Assembly: GCA_027346035.1 (NCBI GenBank)
Contig: DAIESZ010000184.1
Location: 1 to 5,397 of the forward strand
From: Propionibacteriaceae bacterium
Lineage (GTDB): Bacteria > Actinomycetota > Actinomycetes > Propionibacteriales > Propionibacteriaceae
Direction of reading: 5' to 3'
Length of the DNA: 5,397 nt
The number at the start of each line of letters is the position of its first letter. The stretch's first letter is position 1. The translations under genes were made by a program, and so were the position numbers. Below the pieces are notes generated by a model. The model was not told the DNA's origin. It saw only the letters and a list, made by a program, of their open reading frames with translations, and searched no databases. Shown in pieces: positions 1 through 5,397 of the stretch.

Positions 1-370
1 GAGGGCCGCGGCGTCTGCCCAGGACGGCCGGACGGTGCACATCGAGCTCAGCACGACGGCATACACCGCATCATCGCTGCCACAGCAGGTGCGGCGCCTG
101 CTCACCACTCCGGGCACCCCGCTCCAGCCCGGCGCGGCAGAGGCCCCCTCGCTCGGTCCGATCGCCACGCAGATCGGGCTCGACTCGTGCCTCGACGCCC
201 TCGGCGTCAAGGCCGCTCAGGCGGTGTCGGTCGACCTTGCGACCGTCGACGGGCGGCCGGCCGCGGTCATCGCGGTGGCCCGGGACGGAGCCGCCGTGGC
301 GTATGCCGTCCGACGCAGCTGCACCACGGGCGACCCGGCTCTCCTGCTGGGGCCGACGCCTGTGCCGTGA
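1..370 (+). CDS. C-terminal part of an anti-sigma-factor-like or hypothetical protein (5' end cut by window edge)
   Basis: The reading frame is open from the first complete codon (position 2) to a TGA at 368-370, giving about 122 residues of C-terminus. An internal GTG at 35 could be read as a start, but no ribosome binding site precedes it and the frame is open upstream, so I treat the gene as truncated by the window. The visible part is soluble, with no membrane segment. It has an Ala/Pro-rich linker followed by a compact domain with two cysteines (in DSCLDALG and RRSCTTGDP) around a strand-rich stretch, VSVDLATVDGRPAAVIAVA. In actinobacteria the gene directly before trxB in the oriC-proximal block is commonly the anti-sigma partner of a SigM-type ECF sigma factor, with an N-terminal zinc-finger and membrane part and a C-terminal domain of this kind. 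The identity is therefore inferred from context plus resemblance. The zinc-finger region that would prove it lies outside the window. Confidence 0.6.
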   Translation, partial: RAAASAQDGRTVHIELSTTAYTASSLPQQVRRLLTTPGTPLQPGAAEAPSLGPIATQIGLDSCLDALGVKAAQAVSVDLATVDGRPAAVIAVARDGAAVAYAVRRSCTTGDPALLLGPTPVP

Positions 371-471
371 GCCCCCGCGGGCCCGTTTGCCCCCGGGGCG
401 GCAGGTCCGCTGGGCCTCGATGGGGCGCCAGAGTGGGCTACGCGACAGTTGACGCAGGCCACCCACCACCC

Positions 472-498
472 GGGAATGCCGGGACCGTAGGATCGGTT
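472..498 (+). promoter_or_regulatory. SigR/SigH-type oxidative-stress promoter of trxB
   Basis: GGGAAT at 472-477 and GTT at 496-498 are separated by exactly 18 bases (478-495). This matches the GGAAT-N18-GTT consensus of the disulfide-stress ECF sigma factors SigR (Streptomyces) and SigH (Mycobacterium), whose known targets include trxB/trxA. Transcription would begin near 504-506, leaving a leader of about 36 nt before the ATG at 542. A TAGGAT element at 488-493 overlaps it and could act as the -10 box of a housekeeping promoter, although no good -35 is visible for it. Confidence 0.75.
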
Positions 499-528
499 GA
501 GCGAACAGCACCATCTGACGCCAACCCT

Positions 529-532
529 GGAG
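529..532 (+). promoter_or_regulatory. Ribosome binding site deciding the trxB start
   Basis: GGAG lies 9 bases before the ATG at 542. No comparable site precedes the in-frame TTG at 497, which also overlaps the promoter -10 element. This supports the ATG start. Confidence 0.6.
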
Positions 533-541
533 CACATCGCC

Positions 542-1525
542 ATGTCCGAGGACGTCCGCAACGTCATCATCATCGGTTCCGGCCCGGCGGGCTACACCGC
601 CGCTGTCTACGCCGCCCGAGCCAATCTCGAGCCCCTCGTCTTCGAGGGCGCCGTCACCGCCGGTGGGGCGCTGATGAACACCACCGAGGTCGAGAACTTC
701 CCCGGTTTCCGTGACGGGATCATGGGCCCGGACCTCATGGACAACATGCGGGCCCAGGCCGAGCGTTTCGGCGCCGAGCTCGTCACCGACGACGTCACCG
801 CGGTCGACCTGACCGGCGAGGTCAAGGTGGTGACCGACGGCTCCGGCAACACCCACCGAGCCAGGTCCGTCATCCTCGCCATGGGTTCCGCCTACCGCGA
901 GCTCGGTCTTCCCGACGAGAAACGCCTTTCGGGCCGGGGAGTTTCGTGGTGCGCCACGTGCGACGGCTTCTTCTTCCGCGACCAGGACATCGCCGTCGTG
1001 GGCGGCGGCGACTCCGCGGTCGAGGAGGCGACCTTCCTGACGAAGTTCGCTCGCTCCGTCACGATCGTGCACCGTCGAGGCGAGTTGCGCGCGAGCAAGA
1101 TCATGGCCGCTCGCGCCCACTCCAACGACAAGATCTCGTTCGCGTGGAACTCCACCGTCACGGCCATCCACGGCGAGGACAAGCTCACCGGCATCACCCT
1201 GACCGACACCGTCACGGGTGAGACGCGGGAGCTGCCCGTCACCGGCGTCTTCGTGGCCATCGGCCATGACCCCCGCAACGAGCTCGTCAAGGGCCAGGTC
1301 GAGCTCGACGACGCCGGCTACGTCATCGCCGAAGGTCGGTCGACCAAGACCAACCTCACGGGCGTGTTCGCGTGCGGCGACCTGGTCGACCACACCTACC
1401 GCCAGGCGGTCACCGCGGCCGGCAGCGGCTGCGCCGCGTCACTCGATGCCGAGCGCTACCTCGCGGCCCTCGAGGAGCTCGAGGCGCACTCCACCGAGAT
1501 CGCCGGAGCCGTCGCCTCCTCCTGA
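542..1525 (+). CDS. trxB: Thioredoxin-disulfide reductase (TrxB)
   Basis: A 327-residue cytoplasmic flavoenzyme that uses NADPH and FAD to reduce oxidised thioredoxin (EC 1.8.1.9). Visible motifs in order: FAD-binding GSGPAG (residues 12-17) in an N-terminal Rossmann fold, the redox-active CATC (137-140), the NADPH-binding GGGDSA (154-159), the HRR element that contacts the NADP 2'-phosphate (177-179), and the C-terminal FAD motif GVFACGD (274-280). Order, spacing and length are those of the low-molecular-weight bacterial enzyme. The frame extends to a TTG at 497, but the first 15 residues would be unlike the family and that TTG overlaps the promoter, so ATG 542 with GGAG upstream is chosen. 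The gene is followed at 118 bp by trxA, its substrate, probably in one operon under the SigR-type promoter. The C-terminal tail beyond about residue 305 is acidic and probably not part of the fold. Identity is nearly certain. Confidence 0.97.
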   Translation: MSEDVRNVIIIGSGPAGYTAAVYAARANLEPLVFEGAVTAGGALMNTTEVENFPGFRDGIMGPDLMDNMRAQAERFGAELVTDDVTAVDLTGEVKVVTDGSGNTHRARSVILAMGSAYRELGLPDEKRLSGRGVSWCATCDGFFFRDQDIAVVGGGDSAVEEATFLTKFARSVTIVHRRGELRASKIMAARAHSNDKISFAWNSTVTAIHGEDKLTGITLTDTVTGETRELPVTGVFVAIGHDPRNELVKGQVELDDAGYVIAEGRSTKTNLTGVFACGDLVDHTYRQAVTAAGSGCAASLDAERYLAALEELEAHSTEIAGAVASS

Positions 1526-1576
1526 GGCTCCCACCGGCCACCACCGGGCCCCTCCCGACGCCCGGTCCCCAGGGTC

Positions 1577-1600
1577 TGGCCGAACCGCGAACATCGGCCA
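1577..1600 (+). other. Inverted repeat in the trxB–trxA gap
   Basis: TGGCCGA (1577-1583) and TCGGCCA (1594-1600) are perfect 7-base complements around a 10-base spacer. In RNA this would form a GC-rich hairpin about 50 nt after the trxB stop. There is no T-tract after it. It could be a partial terminator, an RNA processing or stability element that alters the trxA:trxB ratio, or chance in GC-rich DNA. I see no clear -10 box for a separate trxA promoter in the 118-bp gap. Confidence 0.35.
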
Positions 1601-1634
1601 CATCCACCACCGACGCCAGCACACGGCATACGAG

Positions 1635-1638
1635 AGGA
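1635..1638 (+). promoter_or_regulatory. Ribosome binding site of trxA
   Basis: AGGA, within GAGAGGA (1632-1638), ends 5 bases before the ATG at 1644. It fixes the trxA start; the frame is open further upstream without any comparable site. Confidence 0.75.
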
Positions 1639-1643
1639 ATCCC

Positions 1644-1967
1644 ATGCCCATCAAGCACACCAACGACGAGGCCTTCGCCGACGACGTCCTCCTCAACGAC
1701 AAGCCGGTCCTGGTCGATTTCTGGGCCGAGTGGTGCGGCCCGTGCCGCAAGGTGGCGCCGATTCTCGAGGAGATCTACGCAGAGCACAGCGACAAGATCG
1801 ACATCGTCAAGCTCGACACCGATGCCAACCCGCACACCGCCGCGCAGTACGGCATCGTGTCGATCCCCACGATGAACGTCTACGTCAAGGGCCAGGTCGT
1901 CAAGACCATCATCGGCGCCTACCCCAAGCCCCGCCTCCTCAAGGAGCTGCAGGACTTCATCGGCTGA
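1644..1967 (+). CDS. trxA: Thioredoxin
   Basis: A 107-residue single-domain thioredoxin, the cytoplasmic disulfide reductant that TrxB recharges. The catalytic WCGPC motif covers residues 30-34, with the CGPC cysteines at 31 and 34. The preceding strand PVLVDFWAEW carries the buried Asp25 typical of the family, and the cis-proline of IPT is at residue 75. The C-terminal GAYPKPRLLKEL helix start is also standard. Length equals the usual size, and there is no signal peptide. The gene lies 118 bp downstream of trxB in the same direction and is closed by a strong hairpin, so trxB–trxA looks like a complete two-gene unit. The two genes are separate, not fused. Thioredoxin would supply electrons to reductases such as ribonucleotide reductase, peroxiredoxins and methionine sulfoxide reductases, none of which are in this window. 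Confidence 0.97.
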   Translation: MPIKHTNDEAFADDVLLNDKPVLVDFWAEWCGPCRKVAPILEEIYAEHSDKIDIVKLDTDANPHTAAQYGIVSIPTMNVYVKGQVVKTIIGAYPKPRLLKELQDFIG

Positions 1968-2002
1968 GCCGCCGCCCGACGCCCACGTCGCCTGATCCCG
2001 CC

Positions 2003-2035
2003 GAGGGGGCGGACCGCAGCCCGGTCCGTCCCCTC
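2003..2035 (+). terminator. Hairpin terminator after trxA
   Basis: GAGGGGGCGGACC (2003-2015) pairs with GGTCCGTCCCCTC (2023-2035) over 13 base pairs, one of them a G·U wobble, around a 7-base loop (2016-2022). It starts 35 nt after the trxA stop. It lacks a U-tract, as many terminators in GC-rich actinobacteria do. It separates the trx operon from cwlM. Confidence 0.8.
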
Positions 2036-2044
2036 CTCGCGTAC

Positions 2045-2050
2045 TAGGCT
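2045..2050 (+). promoter_or_regulatory. Probable -10 box of the cwlM promoter
   Basis: TAGGCT fits the actinobacterial TANNNT -10 pattern and lies just after the trxA terminator. The same hexamer occurs before the gene at 4169. No convincing -35 is visible; the expected position falls inside the terminator stem. Transcription would start near 2057-2058, giving a leader of about 88 nt before cwlM. Confidence 0.5.
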
Positions 2051-2059
2051 CTCTGCGGT

Positions 2060-2085
2060 GCGCCCCCGGGTGCGCGGCTCGAGCC
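2060..2085 (+). other. Two adjacent palindromes at the start of the cwlM leader
   Basis: Positions 2060-2075 form a 16-base palindrome with one mismatched pair (GCGC-C-CCC/GGG-T-GCGC). Positions 2076-2085 form a perfect 10-base palindrome, GGCTCGAGCC. Together they cover the first transcribed bases of the predicted cwlM mRNA. They could be operator sites or leader hairpins. In DNA this GC-rich, chance remains plausible. Confidence 0.3.
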
Positions 2086-2135
2086 AGACCGTCCGAATCC
2101 GCAACCGACCCCGTCCGGCATCCCAGCAGCACGAA

Positions 2136-2140
2136 AGGAG
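2136..2140 (+). promoter_or_regulatory. Ribosome binding site of cwlM
   Basis: AGGAG, within GAAAGGAG (2133-2140), lies 5 bases before the GTG at 2146. This good match and spacing decides the GTG start. Confidence 0.75.
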
Positions 2141-2145
2141 CCCGC

Positions 2146-3342
2146 GTGACGCCTTCTCAGCCCGCCATCGTGCTCCGCCGCGGCGACACTGGATCTGCCG
2201 TGGACGACGTGTGCGACCGTCTCCGCCTTACCGGCGACCTGCCCGACGATCCCAGCGGGCCGGACAGCCGTCACCCGGCCCTCTACGACGACCGGGTGGA
2301 GCAGGCGGTCAAGTCCTTCCAGCAACGGCGGGGGCTGCTCGTCGATGGGACCGTCGGACCCTCGACGTATGCCGTCCTCCACGGCGCGCGCTGGTCGCTC
2401 GGCGACCGGGTGCTGAGTCACATCCCGGGTCGCTTCCTCGAGGGAGACGATGTCTCCTCCCTCCAGCGCCGCCTCGGCGAGCTGGGCTTTCACCTGGGCA
2501 AGGTCGACGGGATCTTCGGCCCCGAGACCGAAAGGGCCGTGCGGGCTTTTCAGGCCGGCGTGGGCCTGGCCGACGACGGGACCGTCGGGCCGGAGACGAT
2601 GAAGGCCTTCCTCGGCCTGCGCCGCAGCGTGAGCGGTGGTTCGGCCACCGCCCTGCGGGAGCGGGAGCACCTGCGCCACAGCGGGCACAGCCTGACCGGG
2701 CGCACGATCGTCATCGACCCCGGCCACGGCGGCCCTGACCGCGGCGTGCACGGCAGCCATGGCCTCGTGGAGGCCGATCTCGTGCTCGACATCGCCCGCC
2801 GCATCGAGGGCCGCCTGTCGGCCCACGGCGTCAATGTCGTGTTCACCCGCACCGAAGCAACCGAGGGAGGCTCGGAGGAGCAGCGCGCGGCCTTCGCGAA
2901 CACCTGTTCGGCCGACCTCGTGCTGTCACTGCACTGCGACCACTCGGTGCACCCGGCCGCTCGCGGTGTGGCCGCCTTCTTCTACGGCGCGCAGGCGCAC
3001 GGCGGCTGGTCGACCATCGGGGAACACTTCTCCGACCTCGTCCTGCGTGAGGTCGTCGCCCGCACGGGGCTGCTCGACTGCCGAGCTCACCCCCGCACGT
3101 GGCCGCTGCTCCGTCGCACCCGCATGCCGGCGGTGCGCCTGGACATCGGCTACCTCAGCCATCCGGACGACGCAGTCCTGCTCTCCTCCTCGGCCACGCT
3201 CGACCGCATCGCCGAGGGTGTCGTCGTCGCCCTGCAGCGCACCTACCTGGGAGAGGCCGACACCGCACAGACCGGCGTCCTCGGCCTCGAAGATCTGCGG
3301 CGGCACCTCGATGCGATGCGGGCCGCGCACACCAACCGCTAG
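2146..3342 (+). CDS. cwlM: CwlM-like protein: two peptidoglycan-binding domains plus N-acetylmuramoyl-L-alanine amidase (amidase_3) domain
   Basis: A 398-residue protein beginning with GTG. Two PG_binding_1 repeats (about 8-80 and 97-160, each ending in a DGTVGP motif) are followed by an amidase_3 fold (about 186-365). The zinc-site residues of that family are recognisable: His194 in DPGHGG, Glu209 in VEADL and His263 in LHCDH. The position normally held by the catalytic Glu in the C-terminal VE-x-GF-x-SN motif is Asp333 (RLDIGYLSH). There is no signal peptide or membrane segment, so it should stay in the cytoplasm. In mycobacteria, CwlM is a cytoplasmic, largely non-enzymatic protein that activates MurA, the first enzyme of peptidoglycan precursor synthesis, after PknB phosphorylates its C-terminal tail. 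Here the tail (366-398) has threonines at 373 and 376, which could play that role (inference). The position after trxA and before a convergent GNAT gene matches cwlM in actinobacterial oriC regions. Annotation as an active secreted amidase would be misleading. Confidence 0.9.
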   Translation: MTPSQPAIVLRRGDTGSAVDDVCDRLRLTGDLPDDPSGPDSRHPALYDDRVEQAVKSFQQRRGLLVDGTVGPSTYAVLHGARWSLGDRVLSHIPGRFLEGDDVSSLQRRLGELGFHLGKVDGIFGPETERAVRAFQAGVGLADDGTVGPETMKAFLGLRRSVSGGSATALREREHLRHSGHSLTGRTIVIDPGHGGPDRGVHGSHGLVEADLVLDIARRIEGRLSAHGVNVVFTRTEATEGGSEEQRAAFANTCSADLVLSLHCDHSVHPAARGVAAFFYGAQAHGGWSTIGEHFSDLVLREVVARTGLLDCRAHPRTWPLLRRTRMPAVRLDIGYLSHPDDAVLLSSSATLDRIAEGVVVALQRTYLGEADTAQTGVLGLEDLRRHLDAMRAAHTNR

Positions 3343-3358
3343 CCAGTTCTCCACGCGA

Positions 3359-4024
3359 TCATTCGGGGCGGTCCGCAGAGCTCCGGGCGTGCGTTGCGCC
3401 GTCGGGGCGGGGCGCCTCCGGCACCGGGCGCAGGCTGGTGATGCGCGCCAGAGCCCGACTCGCGACATCGGCGACCTCATCCCTGAGGGAGAGGACGGTC
3501 CGCAGGTCCAGGCGCAGGCGTGGGTAGGCCGGGTGGTCCCGGGCCAGCCGGAACCCCACCCGCTCGAGGAAGTCCACCTCGAGGACGCACGGATGCTGCC
3601 GGGCTGCGTGAGTCCGTGCCCCGATGGCGTCGATGGACCTGGCCTTGTGCCGAAGTGCGTCCTTGGCGGCGCCCTGGACGAGGGCCTTGCGCAGCGTGCG
3701 GCCGCTCTCTCCCTCCGCGGCGCACGTCGTCAGCAGCATGATGGTGGACGGGTCCGACGGGGCCGTGGCGAAGGCGGCGAGCCGGGGCACGTGCCGTGCC
3801 GGGGCGAGCAGGACATAGCCGGCGGCCCGGCCGTCGACGTAGGCCACGCGGCCCGGAGGACCCCAGTCCTCGGTCACCTCTCTCACCCAGTTTCCCAGCA
3901 GCACAAGGGGATCCGGCTCAATGGCATGTCCGTTGTGAGGCACGGTCTGCCAGAAGCTGCACGGGGAGCACGGACCCGCCAGGTCGCCCACACGATCGGG
4001 GGTGAGCGCGCGCAACTCACGCAT
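3359..4024 (-). CDS. GNAT-family N-acetyltransferase of the oriC-region type
   Basis: A 221-residue protein read from an ATG at 4024-4022 to a TGA at 3361-3359. It belongs to a conserved actinobacterial GNAT family found between cwlM and parB. Signs are the N-terminal RALTPD, the Cys-pair element CSPCSFWQ (19-26), the central strand VAYVDGRAAGYVLLAP (60-75), and the C-terminal DFLERVGF…HPAYPRLRLDLRT (151-176). Substrate and biological role of this family are unknown to me. The acetyl-CoA loop is unusual: where family members carry an R/Q-x-x-G-x-G/A motif before LVQ, this protein has EGESGRTLRKALVQ (104-117), with key glycines replaced or displaced. It may bind acetyl-CoA poorly. The last 20 residues are a Pro/Arg-rich tail. 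The gene converges on cwlM with only 16 bp between stops. The start is chosen because GGAG lies 6 bases upstream; an in-frame ATG at 4060 would add 12 residues. Confidence 0.85.
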   Translation of the reverse strand: MRELRALTPDRVGDLAGPCSPCSFWQTVPHNGHAIEPDPLVLLGNWVREVTEDWGPPGRVAYVDGRAAGYVLLAPARHVPRLAAFATAPSDPSTIMLLTTCAAEGESGRTLRKALVQGAAKDALRHKARSIDAIGARTHAARQHPCVLEVDFLERVGFRLARDHPAYPRLRLDLRTVLSLRDEVADVASRALARITSLRPVPEAPRPDGATHARSSADRPE

Positions 4025-4030
4025 GTGCGG

Positions 4031-4034
4031 CTCC
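4031..4034 (-). promoter_or_regulatory. Ribosome binding site of the GNAT gene
   Basis: On the - strand GGAG lies 6 bases before the ATG at 4024. The alternative ATG at 4060 has only a weaker AGGT-like element upstream, so the downstream start is preferred. Confidence 0.55.
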
Positions 4035-4125
4035 GGGGAGGGGCGGTTCCATGGCACCATTCTGACCTGATCCGTCGGCGCCCGCGCGCAGGGTCGCTGT
4101 GGCCCCAAACGAGGCGGCGGCAAAC

Positions 4126-4139
4126 GGTCGCTCCCGACC
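4126..4139 (+). promoter_or_regulatory. Inverted repeat at the -35 position of the GST promoter
   Basis: GGTCG (4126-4130) and CGACC (4135-4139) are perfect 5-base complements around 4 bases. They end 16 bases before the TAGGCT box, where a -35 element would lie. This could be an operator for a repressor or activator. The repeat is short, so the call is tentative. Confidence 0.25.
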
Positions 4140-4155
4140 CCCAGCCCACGACATC

Positions 4156-4161
4156 TAGGCT
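4156..4161 (+). promoter_or_regulatory. -10 box predicting a leaderless mRNA
   Basis: TAGGCT is followed by 7 bases and then the ATG at 4169. Transcription would start at or next to the A of the start codon, the TANNNT-N7-ATG layout of leaderless genes common in actinobacteria. In agreement, no Shine-Dalgarno sequence precedes this ATG. Confidence 0.65.
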
Positions 4162-4168
4162 GGCTGGC

Positions 4169-5185
<1,017 letters not shown>

Positions 5186-5250
5186 GGCGTATGCCGCTCT
5201 CGTAGCTTGCTTAGGGCGCCCACCGCCTCGCCTCGGCGTGCCCTTGCCAA

Positions 5251-5270
5251 GCCCGAGCCGGCCCGAGCCG
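5251..5270. repeat. 10-bp tandem direct repeat
   Basis: GCCCGAGCCG occurs twice back to back (5251-5260 and 5261-5270), directly before and partly inside the following hairpin. The duplicated GCCGGCC at 5257-5263 could compete for the hairpin's right arm. It looks like a recent slippage duplication in the short gap between convergent genes. Confidence 0.7.
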
Positions 5271-5286
5271 GCCTCACCGGGCCGGC
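5267..5286. terminator. Probable bidirectional hairpin terminator
   Basis: GCCGGCC (5267-5273) pairs perfectly with GGCCGGC (5280-5286) around a 6-base loop. It lies about 80 nt after the stop of the + strand GST gene and 17 nt past the stop of the - strand gene at the right edge, so it can end both convergent transcripts. No U-tract is present. Confidence 0.6.
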
Positions 5287-5302
5287 GGCGAGATCCCGTC
5301 AC

Positions 5303-5397
5303 TCATCGCTTGCGCGAGAAGATGGCTCTCCGGTCGCCCTCAGGGACCGTCTGCATGTACTCCCAGACCCCTGCGGGCAAGGCCGGCCACCCGGCAT
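5303..5397 (-). CDS. C-terminal fragment of an unrecognised protein (5' end beyond window)
   Basis: On the - strand one frame is open from the right edge to a TGA at 5305-5303, giving 30 residues that end in WEYMQTVPEGDRRAIFSRKR. Third codon positions are mostly G or C, and the hairpin right after the stop supports a real gene end. The tail is basic and does not resemble the C-terminus of ParB, which often follows the GNAT gene in this neighbourhood. I do not recognise the family. A + strand frame from ATG 5322 is also open to the edge, but it lacks a well-spaced ribosome binding site and looks less protein-like. Confidence 0.4.
   Translation of the reverse strand, partial: AGWPALPAGVWEYMQTVPEGDRRAIFSRKR

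Noticed and set aside
379..392. GGGC-N6-GCCC as a terminator of the first gene
   Set aside because: The stem is only 4 bp in a stretch of C and G runs and is not separable from chance.
449..454. TTGACG as a -35 box for trxB
   Set aside because: No -10 box lies 16-19 bases downstream. The nearest, TAGGAT at 488-493, is 33 bases away.
497..541. TTG at 497 as the trxB start, giving a 342-residue protein
   Set aside because: It overlaps the -10 element of the SigR-type promoter and has no ribosome binding site. The added 15 residues precede a normal TrxB N-terminus that has its own GGAG.
71..1393. Long - strand open frame opposite the first gene and trxB
   Set aside because: It mirrors strong + strand coding sequence, as expected in GC-rich DNA. 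Its protein is low-complexity and unlike any family I know, while trxB has all its motifs.
2058..2738. + strand frame from GTG 2058, overlapping cwlM out of frame
   Set aside because: Despite the TAGGCT box 7 bases upstream, the product is Arg/Pro-rich shadow sequence. cwlM itself has a clear ribosome binding site and intact domains.
2044..2826. - strand open frame of about 260 codons opposite cwlM
   Set aside because: It is a shadow of cwlM: low-complexity, Asp/Val/Gly/Ala-rich, without motifs, and it runs through the promoter region of cwlM.
2759..4168. Upstream extension of the GST frame through the end of cwlM and the GNAT region
   Set aside because: The frame is open only by GC bias. 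The GST family begins near the ATG at 4169, which has its own promoter.

Overview
The window is a GC-rich, gene-dense stretch of chromosome. Its codons strongly prefer G or C in the third position, and it carries the block trxB–trxA–cwlM–GNAT acetyltransferase. That block is the oriC-proximal neighbourhood known from Actinomycetota, where it usually lies between a sigM/anti-sigma pair and parB/parA/rsmG. Protein style and gene order fit a Micrococcales-type actinobacterium, but the genus cannot be fixed from this sequence.

Layout on the + strand: the C-terminal end of a protein cut by the left edge (1-370, probably the anti-sigma-factor-like protein often found before trxB); trxB, thioredoxin reductase (542-1525); trxA, thioredoxin (1644-1967); a strong hairpin terminator (2003-2035); and cwlM, a two-PG-binding-domain plus amidase_3 protein (2146-3342). 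A GNAT acetyltransferase converges on cwlM from the - strand (4024-3359). Divergent from the GNAT gene is a xi-class GST / glutathionyl-hydroquinone-reductase-like protein (4169-5185). A GC-rich hairpin preceded by a 10-bp tandem repeat follows, then the C-terminal 30 residues of an unrecognised - strand gene running off the right edge.

Functionally, trxB and trxA form the NADPH–thioredoxin disulfide-reduction pair. A textbook oxidative-stress (SigR/SigH-type) promoter, GGAAT-N18-GTT, lies just before trxB and also settles its start codon. CwlM homologues are cytoplasmic regulators of peptidoglycan precursor synthesis. The GST-like protein is also a thiol-redox enzyme. Because actinobacteria generally use mycothiol rather than glutathione, and its glutathione-site motif is altered, its true thiol partner is an open question. 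Its promoter places a TAGGCT -10 box 7 nt before the ATG, which predicts a leaderless mRNA.

I see no mobile element, CRISPR array, tRNA or rRNA and no new multi-gene system. The region is mostly conserved housekeeping DNA. Its most interesting points are regulatory sites, altered active-site residues in CwlM, the GNAT protein and the GST, and the GST gene sitting where parB might be expected. No gap between genes exceeds 300 bases.
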